A stretch of DNA of 64,000 nt, taken from positions 1 to 64,000 of the forward strand of contig CAJUAF010000011.1 of assembly GCA_910584365.1 (NCBI GenBank), read 5' to 3'. The notes below the pieces were generated by a model, which was not told the DNA's origin, ran no database searches, and saw nothing but the letters and a program-made list of their open reading frames with translations. The DNA is from an uncultured Muribaculaceae bacterium (GTDB lineage Bacteria > Bacteroidota > Bacteroidia > Bacteroidales > Muribaculaceae). The position numbers and the translations under genes were made by a program. Numbering within the stretch: position 1 is the stretch's first letter; each line of letters opens with the position of its first letter. Positions 1 through 10,377 of this stretch are shown here, in pieces.

Positions 1-2
1 AT

Positions 3-3000
3 TTCACCGACAACAGCCTGCCCTTCGACCCCAACGATTATCAGATGGGCCGTGTAATCCGCGTGTCGTTTCAGGAGGGGAGTGAACTTGCCGGCCAGGG
101 CGACGAAGATAACGGGACATACTATTTCGAGGTAAATTTCGACAGCAAGACCCGCGAGTTCGAGATAATCACGATATGGCCGTATGACAACGGCATGCAG
201 CTACCGGGCAATAAACTCATACCCAAGTCAGGCGACAAATATATCCTGTGGAATCTTCGGATGCCGGACGAATATTATTCCCTGGCTGAAGAGGAACTGC
301 TGACCGCAGTCAATGCTTTCAACAAGGAACACACCCTTGATATAGCGGTTTTCAAGGCTCCGACCGACCATGTATGGATAGAGGAGAACGGACTCAGACT
401 CAGCATCGGGCAACGAGTGCGCCTTGAGAGCGACAAATACTTCCCCGGTATCGGCTACCGTGACAGCAGAATCACCAAGATAACGCGCAAGGTCAACCTT
501 CCGTCACGCATGGACCTCGAGATCAGCGACGCATTAAGCCGGAGCACCATGCAGAAAGTGTCGGACAGTATCGGTGAGACCAGGACATATATCCGTGACA
601 TCGCCGGCTCCATCTCAATGCCGGACATCATACGTACATGGGACAGGACGGTTCCGACCGACAACAACCTTTTCTCCGCCCGGCGCAGCCAACGAGAGTT
701 TATAAGCAAGAACTTCCCGGACCGGGCAAAAAAGAAGATCATATTCGATGAAGGTATAGATGCCGGAGATTTTATTCCCGGCGCTAAAGGCGGTACCATA
801 GACGGGGACGGCAACGCCGAGCTGCTCACGCTTCTTGTGCGCGCCCTGTTAAGCTCACCGAAATTCGTTGACGGATTCGCCGGAGAAGGGTGGAGGATAT
901 GGCTCGAGAATGGACTGTCGCACCTCACTGTCGACAAGCTGACAGTTCGTCAGATCATGACCGTGTTCGAGATGCTCATCGAGAAGATCCGGAGCGTCGG
1001 CGGTCAGATATGCGTGTCGGCTGCCAACGGCAAGATCAAGGAGGTGCAGACTGTCAACGGCCATTATATAATAACCTTCGAGCAGGAAAATACTTTCGTC
1101 ACCCACGACCTCATGCGCTGCAAGACATTCACCGGTGGCAGTCAGGACTACTGGGTGGAGATAGCTAATGTAAACGGAGATACGGTCGTTATTCCGGTTA
1201 CAGAATTTGCCGGGGCGATTCCGATGCCCGGCGACGAGTGTGTGCTGATGGGAAACACCGTCAATCCCAAGCGTCAGAACCTCATTCTCATATCGGCCAC
1301 CGAGGACGGGCAGCCCCGTATTGATGTCCTCGACGGTGTGCATGAAAGGAACTTCTCCGGCTGTCTGCGCGCCAGATTCGGCAATCTCGACGGAATTAGC
1401 GACAATTGGTTTCCGGCAGACAACCAGCCCCACGGCAACGGTGTGTATAGCGATAATGCCTATCTTCGCGGTACCTTCCTGTTGGTGACCGGCGAGGACA
1501 TAAAGACCAAGTTCGAGATAGTCGAGGGACGTATAACAAGTTCCATCGAAGCGGTGCGCCAGGACTTCGTGGCCGACAAGGGTTATCTGAGCAATCCGGC
1601 ATTCTCCCTGGGCATGGAAAAGTGGGACACATCCAACGAGGCTGTGTTCTTCCTTGTAGGCAACAAGTGGCTTTGGGTCAACAACAACGTCCTGACGAAA
1701 AAAGGTAACTGTGCGAGTGTTACACGGGATTCCGACCGCACTGTGGTTCGCATAGTCAACAAGTACATACTCCAGAAGAATGCCGATCTGCGCAGCAAGC
1801 CGACATTCCGTTCCAACTCCGACGGCAAGAAAGAGCCGCTGCCGGTATATCTGAGCTTCTTCTACAAAGTCAAGACGGGGGGAGTGTTGAATATTGGATT
1901 TGAAAATGTCGACAAGACAGGTTTCGAGAATTTCAACTCCTTTGAATACTCCGCAGAGCTGAATCCCACCGACGGTTACCGACAGTTTACCTGCGATGGC
2001 CTTTGGAATGGCACCGGCGACTTCAAGCTGAGTTTTACCGGCGAGATATACCTGTATATGCTCGTGCTGTCGACAGACAAGGTCGAGGCACTCACGTACA
2101 GATACCGCACTCTTTTCGAGCAGAGCGAGAAACTCATAAAGATAGCGGCTCAGAACTTCAATGTCGACGGCAAGGTGCTCGCCGAATCCGGGATAATCAC
2201 CACTGCCCAAATGGCCGGCCTTTACGCCATAGGCGAGGACGGCAATCTCCGAGCCTTTGTCGGAGCCGGGCAAGAAGGAGTGAAAATCAAGGCCTCCAAC
2301 ATACAACTCGAAGGACTTGTGACTGCCAACGGTAATTTCAAGATTCTCGAAGACGGCAGTATTGAAACCATTAACGGCAAGTTTACCGGCGAGATCAACG
2401 CTACCAAAGGAACCATTGGCGGGTTCGAGATAGGTGAGGGTCATATAGGTGCAGCCGTTACGGATCCGCAAAATTCCTCGTTCGGAAACCTCTCTATATA
2501 CAAGGACTTTTTTAGGGTAGGCGGAGGTAACGGATTTGCCATGTTTGGTGATGATGTCATTCCGGGATCTATGGGCGGTGCTTTTACAGCAACCGGTCGC
2601 ATAGTTAATGAGCATCAGAATACGATGGGAAGCTACGGATTCGATCAGGCCAACTATGGACTGTTCATCGATGTCAGGGGTGGAACCAAGAATTACGGTA
2701 TAAGCAGCAACGCGGCACTCATGGCACCGGCATTCATCAACACGCGTGCCAATCTTTTGACATTCGGAAGCGGCTCATACAAAGTGGACTTCTCCCAGCA
2801 TAACATAATACTGATGTATTATAACCAACCCAATTACAGCAAAACGGAGGTCACGCTCCCCGATGAATTTTCAGTCTCTCAACAGTTCGGCATGTCCACC
2901 TTGCCGGAAGATTTCGCGGCGGTTGTGACTTTCAGGGTCAGGACCGGTTCGAAGAACATCATCCTGAAAGGTATATACAACCATAATGAGGGCGTTTCCG

Positions 3001-3089
3001 ACTACGAGATGGCTCCGGGCGATTCGGTGACAGTGCTGATTACGAAAGCCGACGGATTCCGATACCAGATAATAAACCATACAAGCTGA
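3..3089 (+). CDS. Prophage tail-tip / host-specificity-like protein (5' partial)
   Basis: The reading frame is open from base 3 with no stop before the first ATG at 45, so the gene starts before the window and only its last ~1,028 codons are seen. No enzyme motif is recognised. The middle (about residues 700-820) has short repeating beta-type phrases such as GLVTANGNFKILEDGSIE and GTIGGFEIG, a pattern seen at the C-terminal stalk of phage tail-tip and antireceptor proteins. The gene is followed after 3 bases by a small gene and then by a giant fibre gene in the same direction, which fits the tail module of a siphovirus-like or Mu-like prophage. It probably builds the tail tip or the base on which the fibre sits. 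The phage structural role is inferred from context and style, not from a catalytic signature. Confidence 0.6.
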   Translation, partial: FTDNSLPFDPNDYQMGRVIRVSFQEGSELAGQGDEDNGTYYFEVNFDSKTREFEIITIWPYDNGMQLPGNKLIPKSGDKYILWNLRMPDEYYSLAEEELLTAVNAFNKEHTLDIAVFKAPTDHVWIEENGLRLSIGQRVRLESDKYFPGIGYRDSRITKITRKVNLPSRMDLEISDALSRSTMQKVSDSIGETRTYIRDIAGSISMPDIIRTWDRTVPTDNNLFSARRSQREFISKNFPDRAKKKIIFDEGIDAGDFIPGAKGGTIDGDGNAELLTLLVRALLSSPKFVDGFAGEGWRIWLENGLSHLTVDKLTVRQIMTVFEMLIEKIRSVGGQICVSAANGKIKEVQTVNGHYIITFEQENTFVTHDLMRCKTFTGGSQDYWVEIANVNGDTVVIPVTEFAGAIPMPGDECVLMGNTVNPKRQNLILISATEDGQPRIDVLDGVHERNFSGCLRARFGNLDGISDNWFPADNQPHGNGVYSDNAYLRGTFLLVTGEDIKTKFEIVEGRITSSIEAVRQDFVADKGYLSNPAFSLGMEKWDTSNEAVFFLVGNKWLWVNNNVLTKKGNCASVTRDSDRTVVRIVNKYILQKNADLRSKPTFRSNSDGKKEPLPVYLSFFYKVKTGGVLNIGFENVDKTGFENFNSFEYSAELNPTDGYRQFTCDGLWNGTGDFKLSFTGEIYLYMLVLSTDKVEALTYRYRTLFEQSEKLIKIAAQNFNVDGKVLAESGIITTAQMAGLYAIGEDGNLRAFVGAGQEGVKIKASNIQLEGLVTANGNFKILEDGSIETINGKFTGEINATKGTIGGFEIGEGHIGAAVTDPQNSSFGNLSIYKDFFRVGGGNGFAMFGDDVIPGSMGGAFTATGRIVNEHQNTMGSYGFDQANYGLFIDVRGGTKNYGISSNAALMAPAFINTRANLLTFGSGSYKVDFSQHNIILMYYNQPNYSKTEVTLPDEFSVSQQFGMSTLPEDFAAVVTFRVRTGSKNIILKGIYNHNEGVSDYEMAPGDSVTVLITKADGFRYQIINHTS

Positions 3090-3092
3090 AAT

Positions 3093-3374
3093 ATGAAGAT
3101 ACTGAATTTCCAAGATTTCCGTATGCCGACCGGCATCAACCGGTCAGAGTGGCGTACAGGCGATGCAAGGGAGGCTATGGCCGACCTCCTGTATAAAAAT
3201 GTAAACGGCATAGCCGCCCACCGACTCGCATTCAAAATATACGAGAGCGATGGCGATGTGGAATATACTGATGAAGAAGCCTCACTGATAATACGTGTGG
3301 CAGAGGCTTTTGCAACCCCGGCCTTCATCGACGGCCTTAACGAACAGATAAACAACCAGACTAAAACCGACTGA
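3093..3374 (+). CDS. Small prophage protein, unknown function
   Basis: A 93-residue protein, start MKILNFQDFRMPTGINRSEW. It begins 3 bases after the preceding tail gene and ends 2 bases before the giant fibre gene, so the three are translationally packed and surely co-transcribed. No signal peptide, membrane segment or known motif is visible. It is acidic in the middle and predicted mostly helical. A fibre-assembly or connector role is plausible from position alone, as small proteins between tail-tip and fibre genes often serve this way. I do not recognise the family. Confidence 0.6.
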   Translation: MKILNFQDFRMPTGINRSEWRTGDAREAMADLLYKNVNGIAAHRLAFKIYESDGDVEYTDEEASLIIRVAEAFATPAFIDGLNEQINNQTKTD

Positions 3375-3376
3375 TT

Positions 3377-6300
3377 ATGGCAATGACACAGGCAGAAAAG
3401 AACGAGATGCTCAACGCCATCAAGGCCGAGAGCCAGAGTATAGACGAGCTCCCCGTCGTGGCGAGTCTCGACGGTATCACGACACTCCCGGCTATACGTG
3501 GCAATGAAGTTGTAAGTGTCCCGGTATCGCTCCTGCGCAAACCGGCCGAGGACGCAGCAAGGGTGGCCAACGCTGCGGCAACAACAGCCAATACAGCCGC
3601 AGGGAATGCCAACGCCGCTACAACCAACGCCAACAACCAGGCAAAGAAAGCGGGCGATGCGGCGACAGTTGCCAACGATGCCGCAAAATTGGCAAATGCA
3701 GCTGCCTTGCAACTGCAGGCGGCCATTGATGCGGCTCGCAGTCATCCTGTGGTACTTGTTAATGACATCCTCGGTGATGAAGAGCGGGTGTTCGCCGACT
3801 GGTGCGCGGCAAAGGATGCACTGGCTGCTCACTCAGACTCGGACGGAGAAATATACATGTCTGTCGGCTGTGTGATGATATTCCGGGGTCCCAAAGGCTG
3901 GGAGTCGTGGCAGTTCATCGGAGATCCTGAAAACGACATATCCAATGCGGATATGTGGATTCCATACGCCACAAGCGGATCTGGGAGCGGCAGTGGCTAC
4001 TACAACATCACTACTCGGCACCCTCTGACTACAGGCTATTATACCAAAGGCTCCGCAGTAGCCAAGCTCGCCGAAGCCGACATCGACGACGAGCAGAAAC
4101 GCGGCATGATCATCACCTTCGAGTCCGCCGCCGGCAAATGGGAGGATTACCGTTTCATCGGCACGAATCTCTCTACCTTCACCACCCCCGGCGCATGGGA
4201 GGAATACGGCTCAAAGAATACCGTCAGGAGTGTCACGGTAAACGGCGAGAAAAAGACCCCGGATGCCGAAGGCAACGTCGGCATCACCATCGACAAAGTG
4301 GAGGTAGATGACAGCCTTAATCCCGAGAGCACCAATCCTGTGCAGAACGGGGTGGTGGCCGCCAAGTTCTCGGAAGTGGAATCCGGCACACTGTTCAACA
4401 GCGAGGTCATCGAAAACGAAGATGGTACCGTCACTGTCCAGCTCTCAAGCAAGAGTGCCGTTATAACCGACTTTACCATACCCGCAGGTGGAGGTGGAAG
4501 TGGAGAAGCCGCCGGCACCAAAATCGTGCTGAATGCCTCGCTGAGCGCATCAACCATCAAGGAAGGCGGCTCTGCTCTGCTGACATGGAGCTATGACCAC
4601 CAGTTTACAGGAGAGGAAGCGGGACAGAGTACCGGGCAGAAAGCAACTGTGGAAATCACCGTCAAGCGCGGCATCGTCACCACCTACAGCGAGACGAAAC
4701 AGGATGTCAGCAAGGGTACATACACTCTTGACCTCACGAAATACCTTCTGCTCGGCACAAGCGACATCTATGTCACAGCCACAGCCACCGACCCGACCAC
4801 CGGCAAGCAGCAGCGCAAGCCGGCCTACGTCAGCATCAAGGTCGTCAGCCTTAATCTGTCAAGTTCCTACAATGTGGCAGCGGGACTAACGCAGGGAGGC
4901 TACGACCTCCACGACAAAGTGGAGATACCCTATGCTGTGTCCGGAGCCGGTGCTAAGTCCGTCATACTATATGTCGACGGGGTGCAGCGCAACCTCCATT
5001 CCGTAACCCGCAGCGGCACCACCAACAGTAACTTCACCCTTGACATAGCGGGACTGTCGGTAGGCCGCCACACGGTGCAGATGGTCGCCGAGATGGAACA
5101 GGACGGGCTAACCCTTCGCAGCGAGAGCATCTACTTCGACATACTCAAGCGCGGCAGCAGCTCCCCCTTTATCGGAACCAAGATTATACACCCCGATGGG
5201 CGCATAATCACAGGAACCGGCCATACTCTCCCTGTCATCGAGGCAGGACAGTACGAGAAATGCACATTCGACTTCGCCGCTTACGACCCGTCGGTAGTTC
5301 CGGCGACAGTGGAACTGTGGCACAACGGGACACTGGCGCGCGCTGTCAGCGTGCCCAGGACCGCGCAGACCTATACCAACCGGTTTACCGAGAAAGGGCG
5401 GCAGACCCTTCAGATGAAACTCGGGTCGGCAACCTATACCATTCATGTCGACGTGGCCGAGAGCGGCATCGACATCGGAGAGGCACAGTACGGACTTCAG
5501 TTCAAGCTCGACGCAGCCGGGCGCAGCAACGACGAAAGCCCCGAGGACCGCGCCAAGTGGGAATCCAACGGCATTACAACGACATTTGAGAATGTGGACT
5601 GGGGCAGCAGCGGATGGATAGACGGCGCACTTAAGCTCACCAATGGCGCGCGTGCCACTATCGGCTACCGGCCATTCGCCACCGATGTCAAGTCCGGCGG
5701 TCTGACAATCGAGATAACCATGCGTGTGAGCAACATCATGGACCGCACCGCCACCGTGGTTTCATGCCTCGACAAAGGGAAGGGACTGCTCTTCACCACC
5801 TCCGAGGCGAGCTTCCGCACCGGGCAGACCGTGACCTATACCAACGAGGATGACGAGCAGGTGACCCGCGAGATCAAGCTCGCCACCAACATCGTCGAGG
5901 GAGAATGGACAAAGGTCGCCCTGACAATAGGCACGGCGGCAGAGGACAGGCTCATGCAGCTATACATAAACGGCAACCGCAATGGGGCCGACATTTATGA
6001 CTCGTCATTCAGCTTCCGCCATGACTCTCCGCAGGAAATCACCATCGACAGTTCCGAGGCGGATGTCGAGATCAAGAGCGTCAGGGTCTACAGCCGCGCT
6101 GTGAGCGACGACGAGGAACTTGAGAACCGCATCGTCGACTGCGACACCACCGAGGAAATGATGGGAGAGTTCACCATGAATGACATTCTCGGTGACAACG
6201 GTGACGTGGATCTTGACAAGCTGCGCGCCCAGGGCAAAGGTGTACTCCGTATCGTTCGTAAGAACATGCTCGACGATGTATATGAGACCAACAACAAGAA

Positions 6301-9300
6301 GACCGACTTCCTGGCCGATGTCTTTTTCTACTCGCCCCTCGGCCCCGACTACGACTTCATACTCACCAACTGCTATATCCGCATACAGGGTACATCATCG
6401 ACCAAATATCCGAGCAAGAACATCCGCATCTACTTCACCAAAGGCAGCGAGAAACTCACCATGACCGGCAAGAACGTACTTGCCGGCAACAAGTACAGGA
6501 TGCGCCCCGGCGCCGTGCCAGTCCCCATCGTCTGCTGTAAGAGCGACTACTCCGACTCGTCGATGTCGCTCAACACCGGCTGGGCCAAACTGTTCAACGA
6601 TGTCATGAAGGAACTCGGGCTGCTGACTCCGCCGCAGCGCCACCAGTACGAGCAGGGAGGCAACAGCCTCGCGGCCATAAACGTGCGCACCGCCATCGAC
6701 GGCATGCCCATCGACATCTTCTGTGCCGAAACCGCAGACGGCGAGAATGTCTACTACGGCCAGTACAACTTCAATAATGAAAAATCCAAGAGCGGCCCGG
6801 TGTTCGGCATGGAAGGAGTGGAAGGCTATACCCCTGCGTGTCCCATCGCCCTCGAGACACTGAACAACACTTCGCCTGTATGCCTGTTCTCAACGAAATC
6901 CGACGCGGAACTCATCGAAAAGTTTGATGGCGGGGCAGAAGTCAACTATGGTGTGGACTCCACCGGGAAAGTTAAGACGGACGGCGATGTCAAATGGGCC
7001 GGACTTTCGTCGGCGCAGCAACAGGCGATACTGCGTCTGCACTCATGGCTCCGAGCCTGTGTCCCGGCCGGTGCGAAATCCACAGACCTGTCCACCTATG
7101 TCAGTGCGAAGTTCAAGGCCGAAATAGCCCAGTATTTCGACAAGGACTTCATCCTCACATACTACGTAGACCGCGAATACGGACTGGGGGTCGACCAGTT
7201 AGTCAAGAACATGATACTGCGCACATGGGACGGGCTGATATGGTATATCACCTACTATGACGGCGACACACAGCTCGGCAAGCGCAACGACTGTTTCCTT
7301 GTGTATCTTTACACAACTATGCGCGACACATGGGATGCCGAGGCCGGCAAGTACGCGATGGAAGGATTCGACAGCGTGCTGTGGAACCTCGTGCTTGCAA
7401 ACCTTCAGGACGACCTCAAACGGTGCGCTGCAAACTACCGCGCCGTGATGACCGTCGAGCGCGTGCTGGCGATGCTCAATGACGAGCAGAGCGGAAACTG
7501 GAGCGACCGTGCCTTCAACAAGTCCGGCTACCTGAAATACATCGCTCCGGCAACGAGGACTATGTACGGCAAGGTGTGGCCCTTCATCTACGCCCTGCAG
7601 GGCAGCAACAGGAGCCATCGCACATACTTCATCAAAAACCGTTTTGCCCTTCTTGACGCCAAGTACGGCACGAGCAACTTCACCTCCGACAACATCGACC
7701 TCTACATGGCACGAGGTGCCGGAGATTCAGCGGACACCCTGCGCATCACCGCCAACGAGCCATACGCCTTCGGATTCGGCACCAACAACAGCCCCAACAT
7801 CGCCAACACCGGCATCGTCGACGCCGGCGACACCGCAACGCTCGACATTACCGGGGCCTATACCGTCAACGACCCCCTGCGTGTCTACGGCGCGAGCCGC
7901 ATGAAAACGCTTGATATGACTGGGGCCGCAGGTCACCTCAAGAACGCCCTCGATCTCGGCAAATGCTCTATGCTACGTGAACTGAACCTTGACGCCCCAC
8001 AGGGCGGTGGCTCCACCGGTTGGTGGCTGTCGATAGGCAACTGCCGCCAACTGCGCAAACTGAGCCTCCGCAACCAGACACAGGCAAAGACCGGCGGCAG
8101 TACGAGCACCGCCCTTGACCTTACTGCCCAGACCCGGCTTGAGGAACTCGATGCCCGCGGTACTAAGGTTCAGAGCGTCAACTTTGCCAAAGGTGCCCCC
8201 GTTACCATAGCCCGGCTTCCCGGCACCCTCACGACTCTGCGCCTTGAATACTTGAGTAAGCTGACCTCCGGCGGCCTGACTCTTGAAACCTACGGCAACG
8301 TGCGGACCTTCATTTTCGACAACTGTCCCGGCATAGGGTGGGAGGCACTGCTGAACCGTTGCGCCAATGTAGACCGCATCCGTGTCACCGGCATCGACCG
8401 CGAGGATGACGGCACATGGCTCAACAAGTTCATGGCGATGGGCGGAGTGGATGCTGAAGGCAACTTCACCGACACCTGCGCCCTTGTCGGCACCGTAAGG
8501 CTCACCAAATATATTGAACAGGATCGTTACGAGCAGATGTGCGCCCACTTCCCGGAACTGAACATCGTGCAGCCCGAATACACCATGATAGAGTTTGACG
8601 ACTCTGTCAGCGACGACGCCAACGTCAGCAACCTCGACAACAGGACCGGCTACAAATTCGGCAACGCCTACAGGCCCAGCGGCCATATCACCGCCATACT
8701 TGGCAAACGCCACAAGACACTTGCCAAAGTTACTCGCAAGCCCACAACCCGGCAGATAAACATCGCTAATGTCGAGACCACGATGAACAACCTCGACGGG
8801 GAGATGACATATTATCCCCTGCATGACGGCGATTCCAACTACTATGCCGATGCCGCGGATACGTCAGACTGTACCCCGGCCAAACTCGACGCTACCGAAG
8901 GTGATCTTATGATGTACGAGCCGGGCATGTGGTCGAAAGGGATCAACGACTACCTCAATGCCAAGCACTACTCATGCTACAGCAGCAACGCAAAGGACAA
9001 AGCCCCGGCGCGCCCGGAAGCCGACGTCCTGACCCTTGATGAAATAAAAGCCAAAGGCGGGTATATGCAGGGCCGCAAAATCATGACCGGCAAGGGAACA
9101 CTGGCAACCTCGTACAGCACCGACAGTGCTTACGCCGTCTGCTCCATTGACGTGTCAAAACACAGAAGGGTACGCTTCCCGACCGTTCCCGGCACGAACC
9201 TTATGGGATCCATATTCTGTGATGGTCAAGGAAACAAGGTCGACGATGTAATCGTTCCGACACTCGCCAACAAGTTTGAGCCGGGCATGTACCTCATAGC

Positions 9301-10279
9301 CGACGTGCCGGAGGGAGCTGTGTCGCTCCACTTCACAGTCCTCATTACTGCCGAGTTCGACAAGGTAGTGCTTTCCAACTCCACAAAGATAGAGGATATG
9401 GAGCCGGAGTGGTATTATGACGACGAGCATCTCTGCGCCGTTGTCGGTACCTCGGAGATCAATGGCAAGTTCCGGGCCGCAGTTGCAGGAAAATACACAC
9501 TTGCAAGCATGTCATGGACTGACTTCCACTATTACAGTGCCCAGCGCGGCATGCAGCAGATAGACGCGCTGATGCACTTCCGTATCGCCAACCTCTTCTA
9601 TGCCAAATACGGCCGCAGGGATGCCCAGGAGCAGTGCGGAGCCGGTTCCCATACCAACAACCGCACCGTTGGCGGCACCATGAAATACGGCATGACCGAC
9701 ACCGTGGGCTACGAGGCCGCCAAAGCCATCAATCCCAATGTGACAAACTCGATGATCGAAAACCTCGTACACCAGTATGCGTGGTACATCAAAGAGGAAT
9801 ACGGGTCGCAGACCGTGGAGCAGATGAACAACATCTGCTGTCTGGGCTATGAGGACATTTATGGCCACAAATACGATATGATGGACGGCGTAGACCTCCC
9901 GAACACAACTGGCAACGCCGGCAAATGGCGTATATGGCTTCCCGACGGCAGCACTTTCATGATAAAGGGTCATACAAACAATGGCGCATGGAATGTAGCC
10001 GTGGCACACGGTCTATATATGGCTGTAATCCCGGTAGGAAGCACCAACGGTTCATCAAGCACTCACTACTGTGACACCTACTGGATAAGCACCGCAGTAG
10101 GCCGTGTGGTCTATCGCGGCGTCAACTACGCGTATGCGAATGGCGGCGTGTCGTGCGCGAATGCGTATTACGATGCGGCGTACTCGTACGCGTATGTCGG
10201 CTCGCGTCTGGCCTTCCGCGGCAAAATCGTCAAAGCGCAGAGCGTGGCCGCGTACAAGGCGATGACCGAGGTCGCGTGA
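3377..10279 (+). CDS. Giant prophage tail fibre with C-terminal lectin-like, DGR-type variable region
   Basis: A 2,300-residue protein. Approximate domain order: N-terminal attachment segment (1-55); Ala/Asn-rich coiled coil (56-115); beta-rich Ig-like segments (200-690); LamG/concanavalin-like fold (about 705-910); a CotH-kinase-like segment (about 930-1330, with GTSSTKYPSKNIRIYF resembling the CotH 'RG.SS..PKK' signature); leucine-rich-repeat-like segment (about 1510-1680); and a C-terminal module (about 2045-2290) resembling the C-type lectin / formylglycine-enzyme fold used by DGR target proteins. The last ~40 residues alternate Ala/Gly with Tyr, Asn, Asp and Cys and close with GSRLAFRGKI, the usual end of DGR variable regions. 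As the last phage structural gene it likely binds host surface glycans or proteins. Domain names rest on visual resemblance. The phage-fibre role is fairly secure; the DGR role is inferred. Confidence 0.75.
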   Translation: MAMTQAEKNEMLNAIKAESQSIDELPVVASLDGITTLPAIRGNEVVSVPVSLLRKPAEDAARVANAAATTANTAAGNANAATTNANNQAKKAGDAATVANDAAKLANAAALQLQAAIDAARSHPVVLVNDILGDEERVFADWCAAKDALAAHSDSDGEIYMSVGCVMIFRGPKGWESWQFIGDPENDISNADMWIPYATSGSGSGSGYYNITTRHPLTTGYYTKGSAVAKLAEADIDDEQKRGMIITFESAAGKWEDYRFIGTNLSTFTTPGAWEEYGSKNTVRSVTVNGEKKTPDAEGNVGITIDKVEVDDSLNPESTNPVQNGVVAAKFSEVESGTLFNSEVIENEDGTVTVQLSSKSAVITDFTIPAGGGGSGEAAGTKIVLNASLSASTIKEGGSALLTWSYDHQFTGEEAGQSTGQKATVEITVKRGIVTTYSETKQDVSKGTYTLDLTKYLLLGTSDIYVTATATDPTTGKQQRKPAYVSIKVVSLNLSSSYNVAAGLTQGGYDLHDKVEIPYAVSGAGAKSVILYVDGVQRNLHSVTRSGTTNSNFTLDIAGLSVGRHTVQMVAEMEQDGLTLRSESIYFDILKRGSSSPFIGTKIIHPDGRIITGTGHTLPVIEAGQYEKCTFDFAAYDPSVVPATVELWHNGTLARAVSVPRTAQTYTNRFTEKGRQTLQMKLGSATYTIHVDVAESGIDIGEAQYGLQFKLDAAGRSNDESPEDRAKWESNGITTTFENVDWGSSGWIDGALKLTNGARATIGYRPFATDVKSGGLTIEITMRVSNIMDRTATVVSCLDKGKGLLFTTSEASFRTGQTVTYTNEDDEQVTREIKLATNIVEGEWTKVALTIGTAAEDRLMQLYINGNRNGADIYDSSFSFRHDSPQEITIDSSEADVEIKSVRVYSRAVSDDEELENRIVDCDTTEEMMGEFTMNDILGDNGDVDLDKLRAQGKGVLRIVRKNMLDDVYETNNKKTDFLADVFFYSPLGPDYDFILTNCYIRIQGTSSTKYPSKNIRIYFTKGSEKLTMTGKNVLAGNKYRMRPGAVPVPIVCCKSDYSDSSMSLNTGWAKLFNDVMKELGLLTPPQRHQYEQGGNSLAAINVRTAIDGMPIDIFCAETADGENVYYGQYNFNNEKSKSGPVFGMEGVEGYTPACPIALETLNNTSPVCLFSTKSDAELIEKFDGGAEVNYGVDSTGKVKTDGDVKWAGLSSAQQQAILRLHSWLRACVPAGAKSTDLSTYVSAKFKAEIAQYFDKDFILTYYVDREYGLGVDQLVKNMILRTWDGLIWYITYYDGDTQLGKRNDCFLVYLYTTMRDTWDAEAGKYAMEGFDSVLWNLVLANLQDDLKRCAANYRAVMTVERVLAMLNDEQSGNWSDRAFNKSGYLKYIAPATRTMYGKVWPFIYALQGSNRSHRTYFIKNRFALLDAKYGTSNFTSDNIDLYMARGAGDSADTLRITANEPYAFGFGTNNSPNIANTGIVDAGDTATLDITGAYTVNDPLRVYGASRMKTLDMTGAAGHLKNALDLGKCSMLRELNLDAPQGGGSTGWWLSIGNCRQLRKLSLRNQTQAKTGGSTSTALDLTAQTRLEELDARGTKVQSVNFAKGAPVTIARLPGTLTTLRLEYLSKLTSGGLTLETYGNVRTFIFDNCPGIGWEALLNRCANVDRIRVTGIDREDDGTWLNKFMAMGGVDAEGNFTDTCALVGTVRLTKYIEQDRYEQMCAHFPELNIVQPEYTMIEFDDSVSDDANVSNLDNRTGYKFGNAYRPSGHITAILGKRHKTLAKVTRKPTTRQINIANVETTMNNLDGEMTYYPLHDGDSNYYADAADTSDCTPAKLDATEGDLMMYEPGMWSKGINDYLNAKHYSCYSSNAKDKAPARPEADVLTLDEIKAKGGYMQGRKIMTGKGTLATSYSTDSAYAVCSIDVSKHRRVRFPTVPGTNLMGSIFCDGQGNKVDDVIVPTLANKFEPGMYLIADVPEGAVSLHFTVLITAEFDKVVLSNSTKIEDMEPEWYYDDEHLCAVVGTSEINGKFRAAVAGKYTLASMSWTDFHYYSAQRGMQQIDALMHFRIANLFYAKYGRRDAQEQCGAGSHTNNRTVGGTMKYGMTDTVGYEAAKAINPNVTNSMIENLVHQYAWYIKEEYGSQTVEQMNNICCLGYEDIYGHKYDMMDGVDLPNTTGNAGKWRIWLPDGSTFMIKGHTNNGAWNVAVAHGLYMAVIPVGSTNGSSSTHYCDTYWISTAVGRVVYRGVNYAYANGGVSCANAYYDAAYSYAYVGSRLAFRGKIVKAQSVAAYKAMTEVA
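10115..10222 (+). other. Candidate DGR variable region (VR) in fibre gene
   Basis: This stretch encodes the lectin-domain end from RGVNYAYANGG to GSRLAFRG. Most presumed surface positions use NNY codons (AAC, AAT, TAC, TAT, GAT, TGC), as expected when AAY template codons are mutated at adenine. They are interleaved with constant GCG alanine codons. The closing GSRLAFRG matches the conserved end of DGR target domains. A matching template repeat and reverse transcriptase are not in this window, so this is a candidate only. Confidence 0.45.
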
Positions 10280-10303
10280 GCGAAGAAGCCAAAACGATAA
10301 AGC

Positions 10304-10318
10304 GGTCGCGCAGCGACC
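10304..10318 (+). other. Short hairpin downstream of candidate VR
   Basis: GGTCGC-GCA-GCGACC forms a 6-bp stem with a 3-base loop, about 25 bases after the fibre stop codon. DGR targets often carry a small hairpin or cruciform just past the variable region that assists mutagenic homing. The stem here is shorter than the best-known example, so the role is speculative. Confidence 0.25.
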
Positions 10319-10344
10319 CAAAGCGAAAAGCGAGAACACGAAAA

Positions 10345-10377
10345 GAACGGCCTTCGAATGATTTTCGGAGGCCGTTC
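10345..10377 (+). terminator. Hairpin after fibre gene
   Basis: GAACGGCCT and AGGCCGTTC form a perfect 9-bp stem around a 15-base loop, 65 bases after the fibre stop. No long T run follows. It is the best terminator candidate for the prophage tail operon. A second perfect 7-bp hairpin (ACCCGGC-GAA-GCCGGGT) lies at 10425-10441. Confidence 0.5.

Noticed and set aside
3530..3720. Possible repeat array in the Ala/Asn-rich part of the fibre gene
   Set aside because: The repeats are of the coding kind (coiled coil), irregular in DNA, with no spacers. No CRISPR array is seen anywhere in the window.
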